64,000 nt of DNA from Prochilodus magdalenae. Lineage: Eukaryota > Chordata > Actinopteri > Characiformes > Prochilodontidae. Below the pieces are notes generated by a model, which saw only the letters and a program-made list of their open reading frames with translations, did no database searches and was not told where the DNA came from. Shown here one piece after another: positions 28,455 through 46,599 of this stretch (position 1 is the stretch's first letter; each line of letters begins with the position of its first letter). The stretch lies in the NCBI GenBank assembly GCA_024036415.1, contig JAMWET010003073.1:564501-628500 (forward strand), given 5' to 3'. The position numbers and the translations under genes are program-made.

Positions 28455-28661
28455 ACCTCCATGGCTACCGCTCCGCAGCAGCAGTAGCAGCTCTTCTCCT
28501 TTGGCTGATATGAATTCACTGTCTTACACACACACACACCCACACGCAAAAAACGCACATCAGTACACTCTTTAAAGGGGCCTTCTTGCATCCAGAGTAA
28601 AGGTGTGCTTACAGTCCTCCTACTACCTGTCTTAAAATAGCTTTCCCCTCGCTTGCTTGCT

Positions 28662-28686
28662 TGCTCTCTCTCACTCTCTCTCTCTC

Positions 28687-28718
<32 letters not shown>
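28662..28718. repeat. (CT)n/(CA)n microsatellite
   Basis: A CT-rich stretch passing into a CA array of about 12 units. Confidence 0.9.
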
Positions 28719-28723
<5 letters not shown>

Positions 28724-29154
28724 TATACACACACTGCGCTGCAGTAGAAAGGCCAGTCCACTTTCTGCTGCCTTACTGCATAACACAGTGCAATAACTTA
28801 GGTTTTCACAGCAGGACTGTTTAATGCATACATGCTTGTCATATTTTACATATCATGCATTATATATGAACAGTTGTTTTGATGTGAGGGAAATATATGG
28901 TGTGCTGGAAATACCAATATGACCCTCGAGGAGACTGCAAGAAACCCATGCTTGGGATGGGGAAAAGGGGATTCTGAGAATGAAATAAGGAGAATAGTGG
29001 GTGAAGAAAAGATGAAATGTTTAGAAAAGGGGCAGAAAAACAACAGGGATTGATGGACATGACACATGTATGTATTTCTCCATATTATTTTGCCCTCCGG
29101 TTTGTGATGGTAGTCTTGTATGGTTAATACACTGATGTAGTTGTGTTCATATGA

Positions 29155-29350
29155 TGCATTACATGGCCAAAAGTATCCGCACAACCTATCAAAGCAAACT
29201 AATCTATTTTAAAGCTGTTTTTTTTTTTTTTACTGAAAGAAGCAGCATTAGTGAGTCAGCGGTAGAGGTGGGCGACATATGATATCACCATACAAGAAAT
29301 CTCATGATGCTTGATATGTCATATTTATATTTTCAGAAATCTGAGTACAG
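29155..29350. repeat. transposon-end and repeat fragments
   Basis: The phrase gcattacatggccaaaagta at about 29157 is the terminal sequence of the fish Tc1-like family also seen at 7742, here as an isolated end. It is followed by a poly-T run and a gtagaggtgggcgacatatga phrase typical of another common fish repeat. Both are short remnants. Confidence 0.5.
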
Positions 29351-29489
29351 TGTACAGTCTTGTGTAGTACTTGTGCAGTGTTGTACAAGTACAGGGGATA
29401 TCCACAAAACTAATTATGTATTGTGATGTAATGCACTTAATGTAATAGCCATTCAGAGCAAACTCAGGGAAGCCTGGTCTAATTTGGAG

Positions 29490-29830
29490 TTATTCTGACC
29501 AAGTCACATGTCTTTACATTGACCTTGCGCTCACGGGGTCAAAAAGAAGGTCTCGCTTAATGTTTAGATTATAATTACAACAGCCTAATGCTGATGAACA
29601 TATGATGACGATAGTAGATAATACACCCACATCCTTTGAAGACATGTCAAGTTTTTCAAATAACTGAGTTCTTTTTGAATGCAATCACCAGTAGTCACCC
29701 GCTCAGGGAATGGGTTTAAAGCACAAGTGACATTACAAAATATTCTTATGTCTGTTTGACATTATTACACATTTCCACCAGAGAAGTCTCAAAATCCACA
29801 AATCCCAGAAAATTCACAAGATGCAGCCTC
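29490..29830. repeat. unnamed dispersed repeat, copy 2
   Basis: Same family as the copy at 15865. The phrases gtcaaaaagaaggtctcgct, taatgctgatgaacatatga, gctcagggaatgggtttaaag and ttccaccagagaagtctcaa recur in the same order. Confidence 0.65.
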
Positions 29831-30781
29831 ATACTCTGCTTCAACTATAGGGGGTGATATATCACCAAAAAGTCTCTCCTCCTCCCTCTTCAGTTCTCAT
29901 CAATCAAGAGCAATCATGGCAAGTTCAGCATCAAATTTCATTCCTTTATTTGCAAAGAGCATCTCTAGCGGTATAAAGCAACACTAAAAGATTACAACAC
30001 ACTATCAAAGCAGTACTTTGTCTTCATTCTCTCATTTTGTATTGACTCCAACGACGATATGGAGCTCAGCATGCTAACGTTGGTGGATATCTGCAACATA
30101 ATATATACATAGGTGCGTAAAGCCCCCCTAGGGTGGTGCTGTGAAGCACTGTAATTCCATTCTCTAATACCATTCCATAGTCTAGATGCCAGTTTTCCTG
30201 CTGCTGTTTAAAAGAAACAGAAGTTAAGCATCCTTTAGCAAGTCTGTTGTAAGAATCAGAATGTAAAGAGCATTTTGACCATATTGCTCTTATTATTGTT
30301 TGAACAGCAAATTCTAAACAGCCATTTTAACCTGGCTCATTGGTTAATAAGGTGAAACATGCTGTCATATTCTTTTCTCAGATTCTTTAACTACCAGGCT
30401 AAAGTATTGAGATTGTATTTACTACATTTTTTAGGAATGTTTGTTTTGCTTTTTATCTTTGTTGTACTGGTTGAAGTTTGGTAGGTTGTTATGACCACTT
30501 ACTGTTGATTGTATTGGTGTTTTGACCTCTACTTATTAGATTAATAGTAGTTTGGATAGAGGTGGTGTTCTCTTGATTGCCTTCCAATAAGAGGCCGATT
30601 GAATGAGGCTGTGTGTAGAGATGCCTGGCTGGAAGAGCTTTGTGTTTTATTGAATTTAGGTCGCCTGCTTGAGATTGTGCCAGAATTTCATTGATGTTTT
30701 TTTCTATATGAATGTGTAACGGATAGAGTCCCAGTTTTGCCCTGTGGCTGTCTTTGGAGATATTTCTGTCATTTTCTGTCA

Positions 30782-30783
<2 letters not shown>

Positions 30784-30818
<35 letters not shown>
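30784..30818. repeat. (GT)n microsatellite
   Basis: About 17 GT units in a psd2 intron. Confidence 0.95.
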
Positions 30819-30820
<2 letters not shown>

Positions 30821-32201
30821 AAAATCAGAGAACATATTTTATTTAACATGTAGTCCAAATGCCCATTCGGTACATATTATTGGAGGTCAAAATCTGATAC
30901 AGAGAAAATGTAACTCCTAACAACCATCAGTGACTTTATGTTTTTAAAGGGACAGAGGAGAAAATCAAGCTTCACTCTTTCATCAGATCTGAAAAGAATA
31001 AGACAGAAAATGTTCGTGTTCATTCCTTCAGTGTGAAAAGAGAAGGCACTCCAGAACCCAGATCTCAACATTCCTGAAGTTGTTTAGGAGTACTGGAATG
31101 CAGAAAATAACCAACTACTAAGATGTTCAATCAAATCCCTGCAGAGTTCTGAAATACTGAAAGATTGTAGATTCTTTTTAGTTTTTATTTTCTAGTACAT
31201 ATGTGTTTTTTGCTTGAAAAGTTTTTTTAATGGCTATTTTGACTGGAAATAAAAAAAAGAAGGAATCTTCTCAGGCTTCTGCACATTATTACATATGGGA
31301 CATAAAATGGATATAGCAAGTAACCCAGCCAGCAGGGAACATTCTCAGAACTTTGGCCAACATCACCTACAAGTTCTAATGAAGTTTTAAAGAAAAGAAT
31401 TTTTTTTTTTTTCATCTAATGTTTAAATTGTTTAAAGAATGTTTAAAAAATATTTATAAATTCAGATAATGTTCCTGTAAAGGTTAATGTTAACTAAGAC
31501 ATTTAACTGCACCATTCAAGGGATGTTTTCAGGATGTCAGAACCACAGATTAGGTTACATCTTTAGCATGGATGTTACTGAGACCTGAGATAGGTAGACA
31601 GAATGTTTTTAGAGAACGTTGTCCTACCTTTAGAAAGCACCTTCTGGGAACCCAAAGAAACCTAGCCACTAAAAACATTACAGGAACATTGCATTGCATA
31701 TTCTCAGAATGTATTAGAACAAATCATTTCTAGCTGGGAAGGCCAGTGCGTGTATATGTGAATGTGTTTTAAGATGTGTGGCACAGTGTTTAAGAGTGAA
31801 GGACTGCTTTAAGACCAGTGAGATTGGGAGGGAAGGTTGTGTGGACGTCTCTTAAACAGTCGTCTTGTCCTCATTAGATGCTGCTCTGCACTCCATATGC
31901 ACGTTGTTCTTTTAGGTCTAATCATTTAGCTCCTCTATAATTATACACTTCACTCTTAGTCCTCAGTCAGTCAGTCAGTCAGTCTCTCTCTCACCCGTTT
32001 TCCTCCTTATTGTCTTTTATACTATTTCCTCTTCTCCAATGATCATCACTTTACTGATTAGAAAACAGTTGTGCTCTTTTTACATGGTAGAAAGCTCAGG
32101 TGTGACTGCACTGTAGCTCTGGGAGTGTAATTAAGCGCTAGGTGTTTCCCTGCTGTTTCTGTACCTGATAGCACCTTTTTTAGATTTCTCTTTTCTTTCT
32201 C

Positions 32202-32208
32202 CCTCTCC

Positions 32209-32262
<54 letters not shown>
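32202..32262. repeat. (CT)n microsatellite
   Basis: An array of about 25-30 CT units within pyrimidine-rich flanks. The minus-strand open frame with long Arg-Glu repeats is an artefact of this array. Confidence 0.95.
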
Positions 32263-32267
<5 letters not shown>

Positions 32268-33354
32268 CTCGTATCAATCCTCCCCCCTCTTCTCTCTCTA
32301 TTTTCCCTTTGTGTGAGCTAAGGCTGGCAGTTACCAGGCAACAGACTTGAAGTTTTCTGCACATGCTCTGTCAGTCTGCCGTGTTTGTGTATGTGCGATT
32401 GACCACTTTTTCACTGCCCACTTGTGAGTGAGACACTTAAGGGTCAGCCTTTGGTTAAGGTCCATTTTAGCTGTTCTGCCCCACACATTTAGAGCTGTAA
32501 AATGGCAGAATGCTTCAAACGGACCACTGTGTTTGGCAGAATCCACTTCTGGTGATTTGTGAAACTACAAATTCCCAACTGAGTAATCCAGTTTATTTGT
32601 GATCCTTTAGGAAACAATTCAAAGCATGGAGGCTAACAGATGACCAAAGTAAACCATAAATATGCAATAAAAGTATAGTCACAAATCCCATTCCCACCTC
32701 ACCCCACAACACCCACCTACACATGCTACACGTGATATAGATGTATATAGATATATAAATAAAATTGCATGTGTAGGTTGGTGGGTGGGTACACATTTGG
32801 TAGATGAGACTTATATGGTATTTTCTTAATATTGTTCATAGAATATTGTTTTTATTTGTTTATTTTTACTCCATTAGTAATTTGTGCTCGCCTATAGTCT
32901 GTCATTTTCTATCACTACTGGATTGTATATTCTTGCTGCCCAAAGACATATTTTCAGGATATTTTCTACATCCTTTAAGCACAGGAGTTGCCATTGTGTG
33001 AATGTTGTATGATGAGTGGAACAGCGTAAATGCTCTACAATGACAAGAGTAAATCTTTTACATGCAGTAAAGAAGGTTTTGCCATCTCCTGGAAAGTTGG
33101 TGTCTCGGATAGTCTTGTTTTTTTTTTCGGACAGGAATGATAAGCTTACGGCTTATAAATTGATGCATTGTGTTCAGGAGAGTATGAGTGAGGTGAGTAG
33201 AAGGACAGTAGTGTGTTTTTTGGGCCGTCTAAGGCTCCGTAGCAGTGTGGGCTCCAGGCTGGTCCTGTGGCAGAGACTCAGGCTGGCAGCTTTTCCCTAG
33301 AGAGACATCACGCGGCTTGACCAAGAGCAAAGCAAGACCTCTCACTCCCTTTTA

Positions 33355-33985
33355 CACTTCTTTCCTCTTTTTTTCTTTCATTCTGTTTCATTCTTTCTGT
33401 CTTACATACTTTCTTTTTTCTGTTTTTCTTTCCTTTTTTTTCAGCCGCTTTTCTTCTTACTATAACTAATCTCTCTGTTCCTCTGTCTTCTCTTTCTTAC
33501 TATTCCTTTCTCTTTCTCTCTGTCTTCTTTAGTCTCTTTCCTTCTTTCTCTCATCCTTTTAATTCTATTTTCTCTCTCTTGCTTTGTTTCTTTTTCATTC
33601 TGTTCTGTTGTCTTTTCTCTGACTATTCCACTTACTATTTTCCTCTTGCTTTCTTCTATTGTTCTCTTGAAATTTCTATTTTGTCTTACTCTTACTCTCA
33701 ATGTCTTTCTGTTCTTTTGTTTTTCATTCTCTGTATTTCACTTGCTGTTTCTCATACTCTTTTTATCTTTTCCTTCTTTTTTTTATTTTTCTTTTTTCCC
33801 TTTTATTTTTCTTTCTCTTCTTTTCCTCTGTTTCTTAACTTTTTTACATTTACCTTTACATTATTTTCTCTTTCTCCTCTCTCTTTTTTTACCTTTTCTC
33901 TTTCCTTTTGTATCATTCTCTGTCACTTTTTTAGTCTTTCTCCTTTTCTCTCTCTCTTTCTGTTTGTCTTTGTCAGAGACCGTGT
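33355..33985. repeat. 630-nt imperfect polypyrimidine tract
   Basis: Almost every base is C or T on the + strand, in irregular TTTCT/CTCT mixtures rather than a simple array. The open frames through it (Phe/Leu/Ser-rich on +, Arg/Glu/Lys-rich on -) are composition artefacts. Confidence 0.95.
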
Positions 33986-34809
33986 TTAAAGTGATGCTTG
34001 TTTTTTCATGATGCAGTTCTCTCTACTGGGTTTTGTTATTGTGGTCCACATCCTGTTTCTGCTGAAGGCTCAAAGATTTAGTGTTAGGGTGAGTGGGATC
34101 TCTTATCCATATTTTAAACAATATTTTTGAAAGTTGGGGGCAAAACTGCTGTGAGCTAAGGAAGAGCGGAGTGGTGTGAAAGAACTGGTCTTCATTAGGA
34201 CTGAATAATAGCCACGGCCTTTTTTGTTTTCTTACAGGACGATTTGTGAGGATGTGTAAACGCAGTACAGTATGATGAAAGCTCTTTTTAGAAGGGCAGA
34301 GTTGTCTGTTGTAGGTGGAAATCTTTAGCTAAGCTCCGAGCTAAGCTAAGCAGAAAAGAGGAAATACTGGAACTGTAGTGTTTACCTCTAATAAGCAATG
34401 ATAAACAAATTCCCTTACACAACCCATCTTAAAGCCTCACATGCCATCGATTGCAAGTGTGTCTCTCTCACAGCAAAGGGTGATTTGATCAGAGAGCGTG
34501 AGGTAGAAGTGTCCTCTGGTGAGCACAGCAGAGAGAGAGAGAGCAAGTGGGAACTTCAGAGAAAACACAAAGCAGAAGAACCCTGTCATATCACACTGAG
34601 CCTCAGTGCAGAGAGGACGTGAGTCAACAGTGATCATTAGCACTCCTGTCCCATCACTATGCCTGCTGGATAAAACAGGAACACAGACCAGGGCAGTAGA
34701 GGCACTTATACAGCATTAGTAATTATTCTGTCCTATCCTAACTGATCAGGTCTGTGTGCCTGAGCTGTAATATTTTTATTAGAATATTTCTTATTTTCTC
34801 TAATTTGTA

Positions 34810-35224
34810 TCAGTACATTTTTATTTTTCTCTTTATTCTCTCTCTCTCTTTCTGTCTCTTTCTGTCTCTGTCTCTCTCTCTTCATGTCTATTGTTAATAT
34901 AATATCCCTTCTTATTTTTCTCTTCATCAGTCACACCTTCTTTCGTCTGTCTTTGTATGTTCTTTGTATGTTATTTTCAAAAATATTTTTCTGTATTTCA
35001 TTCGATTTTTTTGTCTTTTGACTTTTCTTCACTTTCTCTGTATCTTGTTTCTTTTTTATTATTTATTTATCTGTAAAAGGTTGCTAGTATAATAATATTG
35101 TCTTTTATTTTTATCTTGATTCACTCCCTCTCTCTCTTTGTGTGTGTCTCTCTCTCTGTATAATTGTAATTTATATAATTATTTATTTTCCTTTTTATTC
35201 TTCTTTCTCTATCTCTCTCTCTAG
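34810..35224. repeat. psd2: second pyrimidine-rich tract running into the psd2 acceptor
   Basis: A T/C-rich stretch of about 400 nt with short interruptions ends in ctctctctctctag, the acceptor of the exon at 35225. It far exceeds a normal polypyrimidine tract. Confidence 0.8.
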
Positions 35225-35397
35225 TGATGAAGAGGAGTTGCGTAAGTCGTTTTCTGAGCTGGGGGAGAGGCATGGGGACTCAAATTCAAGGGGAATGAAG
35301 CGTACAGGCAGTGGAATGGTACCACCATCCGGCGCTCTGCTTTACAAGACAGGCTTCCTGGTGCGCAAAGTCCACGCTGACTGTGATGGCAAAAGGA
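35225..35397 (+). CDS. psd2: psd2 exon: linker and start of PH domain
   Basis: A 173-nt exon, phase 2 in and phase 1 out. It encodes DEEELRKSFSELGERHGD, a Gly/Ser-rich linker, and the first PH strands (LLYKTGFLVRKVHADCDGKR). The donor is A|GTGCGT at 35398, so the next codon is A+CT (Thr), giving the family's R-T-P-R-G-K-R sequence across the junction. The NPFLD motif seen between linker and PH in some paralogs is absent. Confidence 0.92.
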
Positions 35398-41866
<6,469 letters not shown>

Positions 41867-41995
41867 TAGAAGCTGCATGTATTTATTTGGGCATTATTTG
41901 GCTTCTGCAGCTCTGCTGTGTGTTCTGCATCCACAAACTCTGTGTTCTGAAACTGGGTGTCCTAACTTAACCCCCGTGTATGTGTGTTTGTGTAG

Positions 41996-42139
41996 GAGGA
42001 GCAGGTACAAGCTCACGAGGCTCGTTTTCATGCCACCTCCACCGAGCTGGCTGAGCTCCGGTCCTACCCACCGGACCGAAAGGTCAAAGGTCGTGAGCTA
42101 GAAGAGTACAGACTAAGGGAAGAGTATCTAGAGTTTGAG
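41996..42139 (+). CDS. psd2: psd2 exon: coiled-coil region
   Basis: A 144-nt exon, phase 0 to 0, after a short 144-nt intron. It encodes [20 protein letters not shown], a YPPDRKVKG turn and [14 protein letters not shown]. The heptad-like charged helices form the EFA6 coiled coil that binds actin regulators and contributes to autoinhibition in paralogs. Confidence 0.93.
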
Positions 42140-43290
42140 GTGAGCGAGTGAGCAGTACCGAACTTTTTTTTTTTATCTGTATCTGAGTGAATATGGAAGA
42201 TGGCCCACTTACTGTAAGATGAAATCATAAGTGTACAGTTGTACATCCTACAGTTTACATGTAAATCAGAACATAAACTGGCCCCATGAAAAGAAGGGGA
42301 TGTTGTACATATTTTTTTAACAAAAATAAAAAAGCTTTGCATTTTCACAGCATGCAAAGCTGCGATCAGCATTTTAATTGGTAATTGCAACTGGTTCAAA
42401 ACTGCATATGATTAATACATTACAGAACACTGTAAGTGTGGAGTGGACTGCATCTAACTTTGCAGCTCATATTTAAACTGCAGCTTGCAGTTACTATCTA
42501 GCGAGTGAAACTAAACTAACTGACTGTTTAAAATACCACGAGTATTTTCCTTTAAGAAAATAATTTAATTAATAGATACATTTTACATCGTTTTCGTCCT
42601 GCTACAGAACATAAATATAAAATGCATAGACTGTAATTATGTAATGACAAAAAACGATGACCTGACCTTGAAGAGGTTCCTGTGTGTAAGACCTGCTATC
42701 CAGTCATTTAGATTAAATTTCAAAAAGTAGAGCATTGCCATTCAGTAAATGTATTGACCATAGTTTATCTGGCTCCTTTGTTTGGTCAGGAGGGAAACTA
42801 AGATGGGGAAAGGAAAAGGGAAATCTAACATCTTGACAAATTTAACCTGTTATTGTCTAAATACAAAAGTATCAGTCATCAGTGCCTTATCGTTTTAAGC
42901 TTTGTTATGAATCTAGTTTTTAGTGGCACAACTGTATAATTATTGGGAGGTTGGGAATTAGATCCCTGGTGATGCCACCAGGTCATCAACATAATGCTTG
43001 GAGAAGAACAGTGCCAATTTTGCTAGGTCAATTGAAAGATGACCATATCTTTCAATGGACCTAGCAAAATTGGCACTGTTCTTCTCCAAGCATTCTGTTG
43101 TCCTGTGCTGGTGTGTTGGCAGCAGTTTGAAAAGACATAGCCACCCTGATGCTGCCTGGTATCATCGTGTGATGTTGGAGCTCTAACTACAAGGAACAAT
43201 TGTTTACAACTGAAATTGGGGGGACGATTGGGTTAAAATGTACAGCCCCTGAATAAGAACTCATGTTTACATATTCTCTTTCTGTCTCAG
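42140..43290 (+). other. psd2: last psd2 intron (1.15 kb)
   Basis: The borders are gtgagc and tctcag. It carries the long hairpin at 42993-43094; otherwise nothing was recognised. Confidence 0.75.
42993..43094. repeat. near-perfect inverted repeat (48-bp arms, 6-nt loop)
   Basis: Bases 42993-43040 and 43047-43094 are reverse complements over 48 positions with one mismatch (A at 43030 opposite G at 43057). The loop is gaccat. The arms are mixed sequence, not low complexity. If transcribed with psd2 the RNA would fold into a very stable rod. No flanking target duplication was evident. Confidence 0.97.
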
Positions 43291-43563
43291 AAAACGAGGT
43301 ATGAGACGTACAGCATGCTGCTGAGAGCAAAGCAGCGCTGTGGAGACGACAATCTGTCAGTGTTTGAGGCCATGCTGCTGGAGGAGGGTTCTCTGCAGAG
43401 GGCTCAGTCTAGCCCGACTCTCCAGGAAAGCAGCCTGACCTGTAGCACCAGAGATGGTCCCAGCACCGCAAGGGACCCTCCAGCCACAGGGAATGGTACA
43501 GGAGCAGGTTCTGCCCGCGGCCAGGGCCAGAGACACAGCTACCGTCAGGCTGTCAAAAAGTGA
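43291..43563 (+). CDS. psd2: psd2 last coding exon
   Basis: After acceptor tctcag the exon encodes KTRYETYSMLLRAKQRCGDD, then a helical segment with FEAMLLEEG, the SSPTLQ motif (SSPxL is shared by paralogs), a Ser/Thr/Gly-rich tail and a basic end QRHSYRQAVKK before TGA at 43561. The final tail is low in conservation across the family. Confidence 0.93.
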   Translation, partial: KTRYETYSMLLRAKQRCGDDNLSVFEAMLLEEGSLQRAQSSPTLQESSLTCSTRDGPSTARDPPATGNGTGAGSARGQGQRHSYRQAVKK

Positions 43564-46240
43564 CCTGTTGCCTCTCGTGCTGGAAGCTCTTTGTGCTGGA
43601 AGGGAAGTGAGGTCGTTCTCTTTCCTGTGTGCGCCCTCCTGCTCTCTATGTGCCCGCAGGAAATGGCACAGATTCTGACTGAGTCTGACTCTGTGATTGG
43701 CCAGCTGGTGAATGATGGCAGAGTCCAGGGTTGTGATTGGTGGGGGGAGGAGGGGCAGAGGAAAGTGTTTAAAGGAGGGTGATCTGAGAAACAAGGGGTG
43801 AACTGAGCTAGAGAGAGAGAAGAGTAGAGGGGACACGTCCGCTCATCTGTCTTTCTGCCATCTGCTCTATGGATCAACACACTGTCCAGTCACCTCCGTC
43901 CTGGGACCAAAACAGCTTGATACCTTTAAAGTGACTGTTAGCATCAGAATCTTAACATCATGCAGGGGCCATTGCGTCTTTCAGCTTCCCTGCATGTAAA
44001 AACAGTTCAGTGTTGTAGTGATTTTTTTTTTGCCAGTCATTCCTTGCATTCCTTTTTTTAGTTTTGAAACAAATGATAGTGGAAGCTACCCGTTTATCGC
44101 TGTTCATTGACAGTAACGGGGGGTCAGCACATTCCGCAAGAGCAAAGCACTGAACAGCATCCATATGTTGTGTCATGCCAAATGATGATAGTGAAACTTC
44201 AGCTTGCTCATAGCAGCTGACAGCTGTGCATCTTCTGTATATACCTGGGCAGCATCCTAATGGGCCCTTATTTGATAGCTAGTGCACTTACTTCAGGTGC
44301 CAAAGATCACATAGGGGGCCATTTTGAAAGGACTGTGTCCACTTACTCGAGCAACCATTTGACAATAAGTCGCCAATCATGGAGTCAGAAGGAGTGATTA
44401 CTTAGCAGTGGTCTGCTGCATATGGCTCCTGGGCCGAGCTGATCATTAGGAATCGTAGGTAGATCATACCAGAAACCTTTCATTTTTAAATACGGAAATC
44501 ATGTTGTGCCCCAGAATATCTCTTGCACTCAATCTTAAATATTATTATCTGATATACATTTAATATATGTCTCTAGAGTTGATTTACCTTTGAATATTAT
44601 TACTGTCCTTGTCCTTTTATTGGGTTTCTTGGCTGAGTGTTCTTGTCCACTGTGGCCAGCATGGCTGAATAGTGATGGCTTCTTGTATTCTCCTCTCTTT
44701 TGCAGAAAAGCAGCGAATCTAGTGGTGATATGAAATATACCGTGTGTAGTTTGGCTGTCTTTCAGGCCTGTTATGTTCCCCACCTTGCTGTCTGAATGTG
44801 TCTCTGTAATTTTTTTTAACAACACTTTGTTTAATATTCAGGTTTGTCCTTTGTTGTTATGTGTATGAGTGATGGGTGTATGCTTGACAAAATATATCAA
44901 CTGTATGTGGAATGCACACCATGATTATGGATTATCAGCATCCATCTGTCCAACACAGGCCTGTTATTTTGTATGCTCAGAGCATTTTTGTTTGGCTCGC
45001 TTTATCCTGTATGATTAAGGACTATTAAGGACAGACAGGTGAAACTGTAATGCTGTGTCATGTATGTGTACATTATTTACTGAGGCGCTGTCTACTAGAG
45101 CGTTAAAGACTCCGCGAATCAGGTCGATGGGGATTCTAGACATTTCTAGAAGGTTTCTCATCACATTGTTTGTTTGTTTGTTCATTTATTTATTTATTTA
45201 TTTATCTCTTTCTCAGCAAGTAAATAAGGCGTGAGCAAACCTGTGTGGTTTTTCACATCTGTTCGTGGTCCGATTTTGAAAAGGAGCAAGAGAACGGGCC
45301 GTGGTGCCAAGTCCAGGGGGAAATAATATGCAAGAAATAATCAAACGGAACTATCAATTGTATACAACCAACTTGCACCTTTGTAAGGCATCACAGATTG
45401 TGTCTGCAAACTCTGTGTATGATCTCTGCTGTTGAACACTGGACAAACAATCAAAGGAGAGACGCAAAAAATTGTGAATGTACTGTGCTTTGTGCTTTTG
45501 AGAGAGTTGAAGCAAAAATTTGTTGTAAAGCCATTTTTGTTTACTCAGGCTGATTTAAGTACAACATTGGCTGTTGCAACACCACCAGTTAACCAGCAGA
45601 GAGCGCCATAAGAGAGCTCAGCCATAACCAGAGAGAGTGATGTCATTGCTATGGCTATAATACACCACTACATACACACTGTGTGTGTGTGTGTGTGTGT
45701 GTGAGCGTGTGCATGCATGTGCTACACACACACACAAACACACACAGCTGCTGTCAGATGTGAGCAGTTTTTTTGATCAGTGGCAGATTTTGATGGAGTG
45801 CTGAAAGGCTGCGGTGGAAACAGTAGGCCTGCTGTCTGACTAAAAAACTGTATATTAATCTTTAACTGTAATTATAACCAGCACCTGAATGTTTATAAAT
45901 GGCATGAAATTGTGGTCTGCTTTCATGTGTATTCTGTGCATTGTTTCCCATGAATATTAGTGCTCTTTCTTTCTCGATTCACTGCCAGGATTGTGAAGGA
46001 GTTGTGTAATACTACGCCAGGTAAAAGAAGGAAAGATCTACAAATCACTTTTTTAAGGTTGCAGGTTATGTGTACACATCTTTAGGCTGTCTAATTACCT
46101 CGCTCTAAATTTTCTGGTGTTTCATTTTTGATGATCAGTTGCATTGTAAAAAAAAAAAAAAAAAACATCTGTAAGGAAATGGTGTGTGCATAGCCTCTCT
46201 TCATGGCCTGTAGGAACGAAAATAAAGAAACACATCTATT
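43564..46240 (+). other. psd2: predicted psd2 3'UTR
   Basis: No gene follows the stop for several kilobases. The first good canonical AATAAA after a continuous unique region is at 46221-46226, giving a 3'UTR of about 2.7 kb. A GT array (45678-45702) and a poly-A run (46148-46166) lie near its end. The region to about 45660 is homologous in order to 52530-53400. The exact polyadenylation site is an estimate. Confidence 0.55.
45593..45606. promoter_or_regulatory. CTCF-like motif
   Basis: CCAGCAGAGAGCGC matches the CTCF core form CCASYAGRKGGCRC with one mismatch. The same 14 bases survive in the decayed duplicate at 53343-53356. Confidence 0.3.
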
Positions 46241-46339
46241 TAACGAGACCAATAATCTTTAGTGTCAAAAAAAACAAAGTATGCATTAATGTGAATGTGC
46301 AAGAGGTACCTGTATTCTCTTTCAAAGTAATATCGGGGA

Positions 46340-46570
46340 AAGAAGATTAGAACCAGTTGTGCTTACATACAGAGAACTTCAACCTCCGCATTTAACCCAC
46401 CCATGCAGTGCATTGCATATTAGTGAACACGCATACTAGGAGGCAGTGAGCACACATGGCTGAAGCGACAGGCAGCCCCATCCATGGCACCCCTTTAGTC
46501 ATGTCCCTTTGGTTCACTTCCAATCGCAAGACTGGTTCCCTAACCATCAGCACATGACTATCATCAAAAT
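46340..46570. repeat. common teleost interspersed repeat fragment
   Basis: Phrases such as ctccgcatttaacccaccca, tagtgaacacgcatactagg and aggcagtgagcacacatggc are highly repeated in fish genomes. The 102-residue minus-strand open frame across it is not a gene. Class not assigned. Confidence 0.65.
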
Positions 46571-46599
46571 GATAATATAATATATGAAATGAGTATGTA

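Larger units (their letters stand above)
28047..35224 (+). other. psd2: psd2 intron (7.2 kb), repeat- and pyrimidine-rich
   Basis: The borders are gtgagt and ctctag. It contains a CT/CA array (28662-28718), a repeat cluster (29155-29830), a GT array (30784-30818), a long CT array (32202-32262), a 600-nt pyrimidine tract (33355-33985) and a second one leading to the acceptor (34810-35224). No gene was recognised; 30.0-32.1 kb appears to be plain unique sequence. Confidence 0.7.

Noticed and set aside
28229..28513. 94-residue frame in a GC-richer patch
   Set aside because: It has no protein signature, splice context or start context; the patch is more plausibly regulatory.
32131..32364. Minus-strand frame with long Arg-Glu repeats
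   Set aside because: This is the antisense of a CT microsatellite.
33579..34011. Open frames of 121-136 residues rich in Phe, Leu and Ser
   Set aside because: They are translations of a polypyrimidine tract, not proteins, although they mimic membrane helices.
43357..43836. 159-residue minus-strand frame opposite the psd2 last exon
   Set aside because: It is antisense to a well supported coding exon and has no domain signature.
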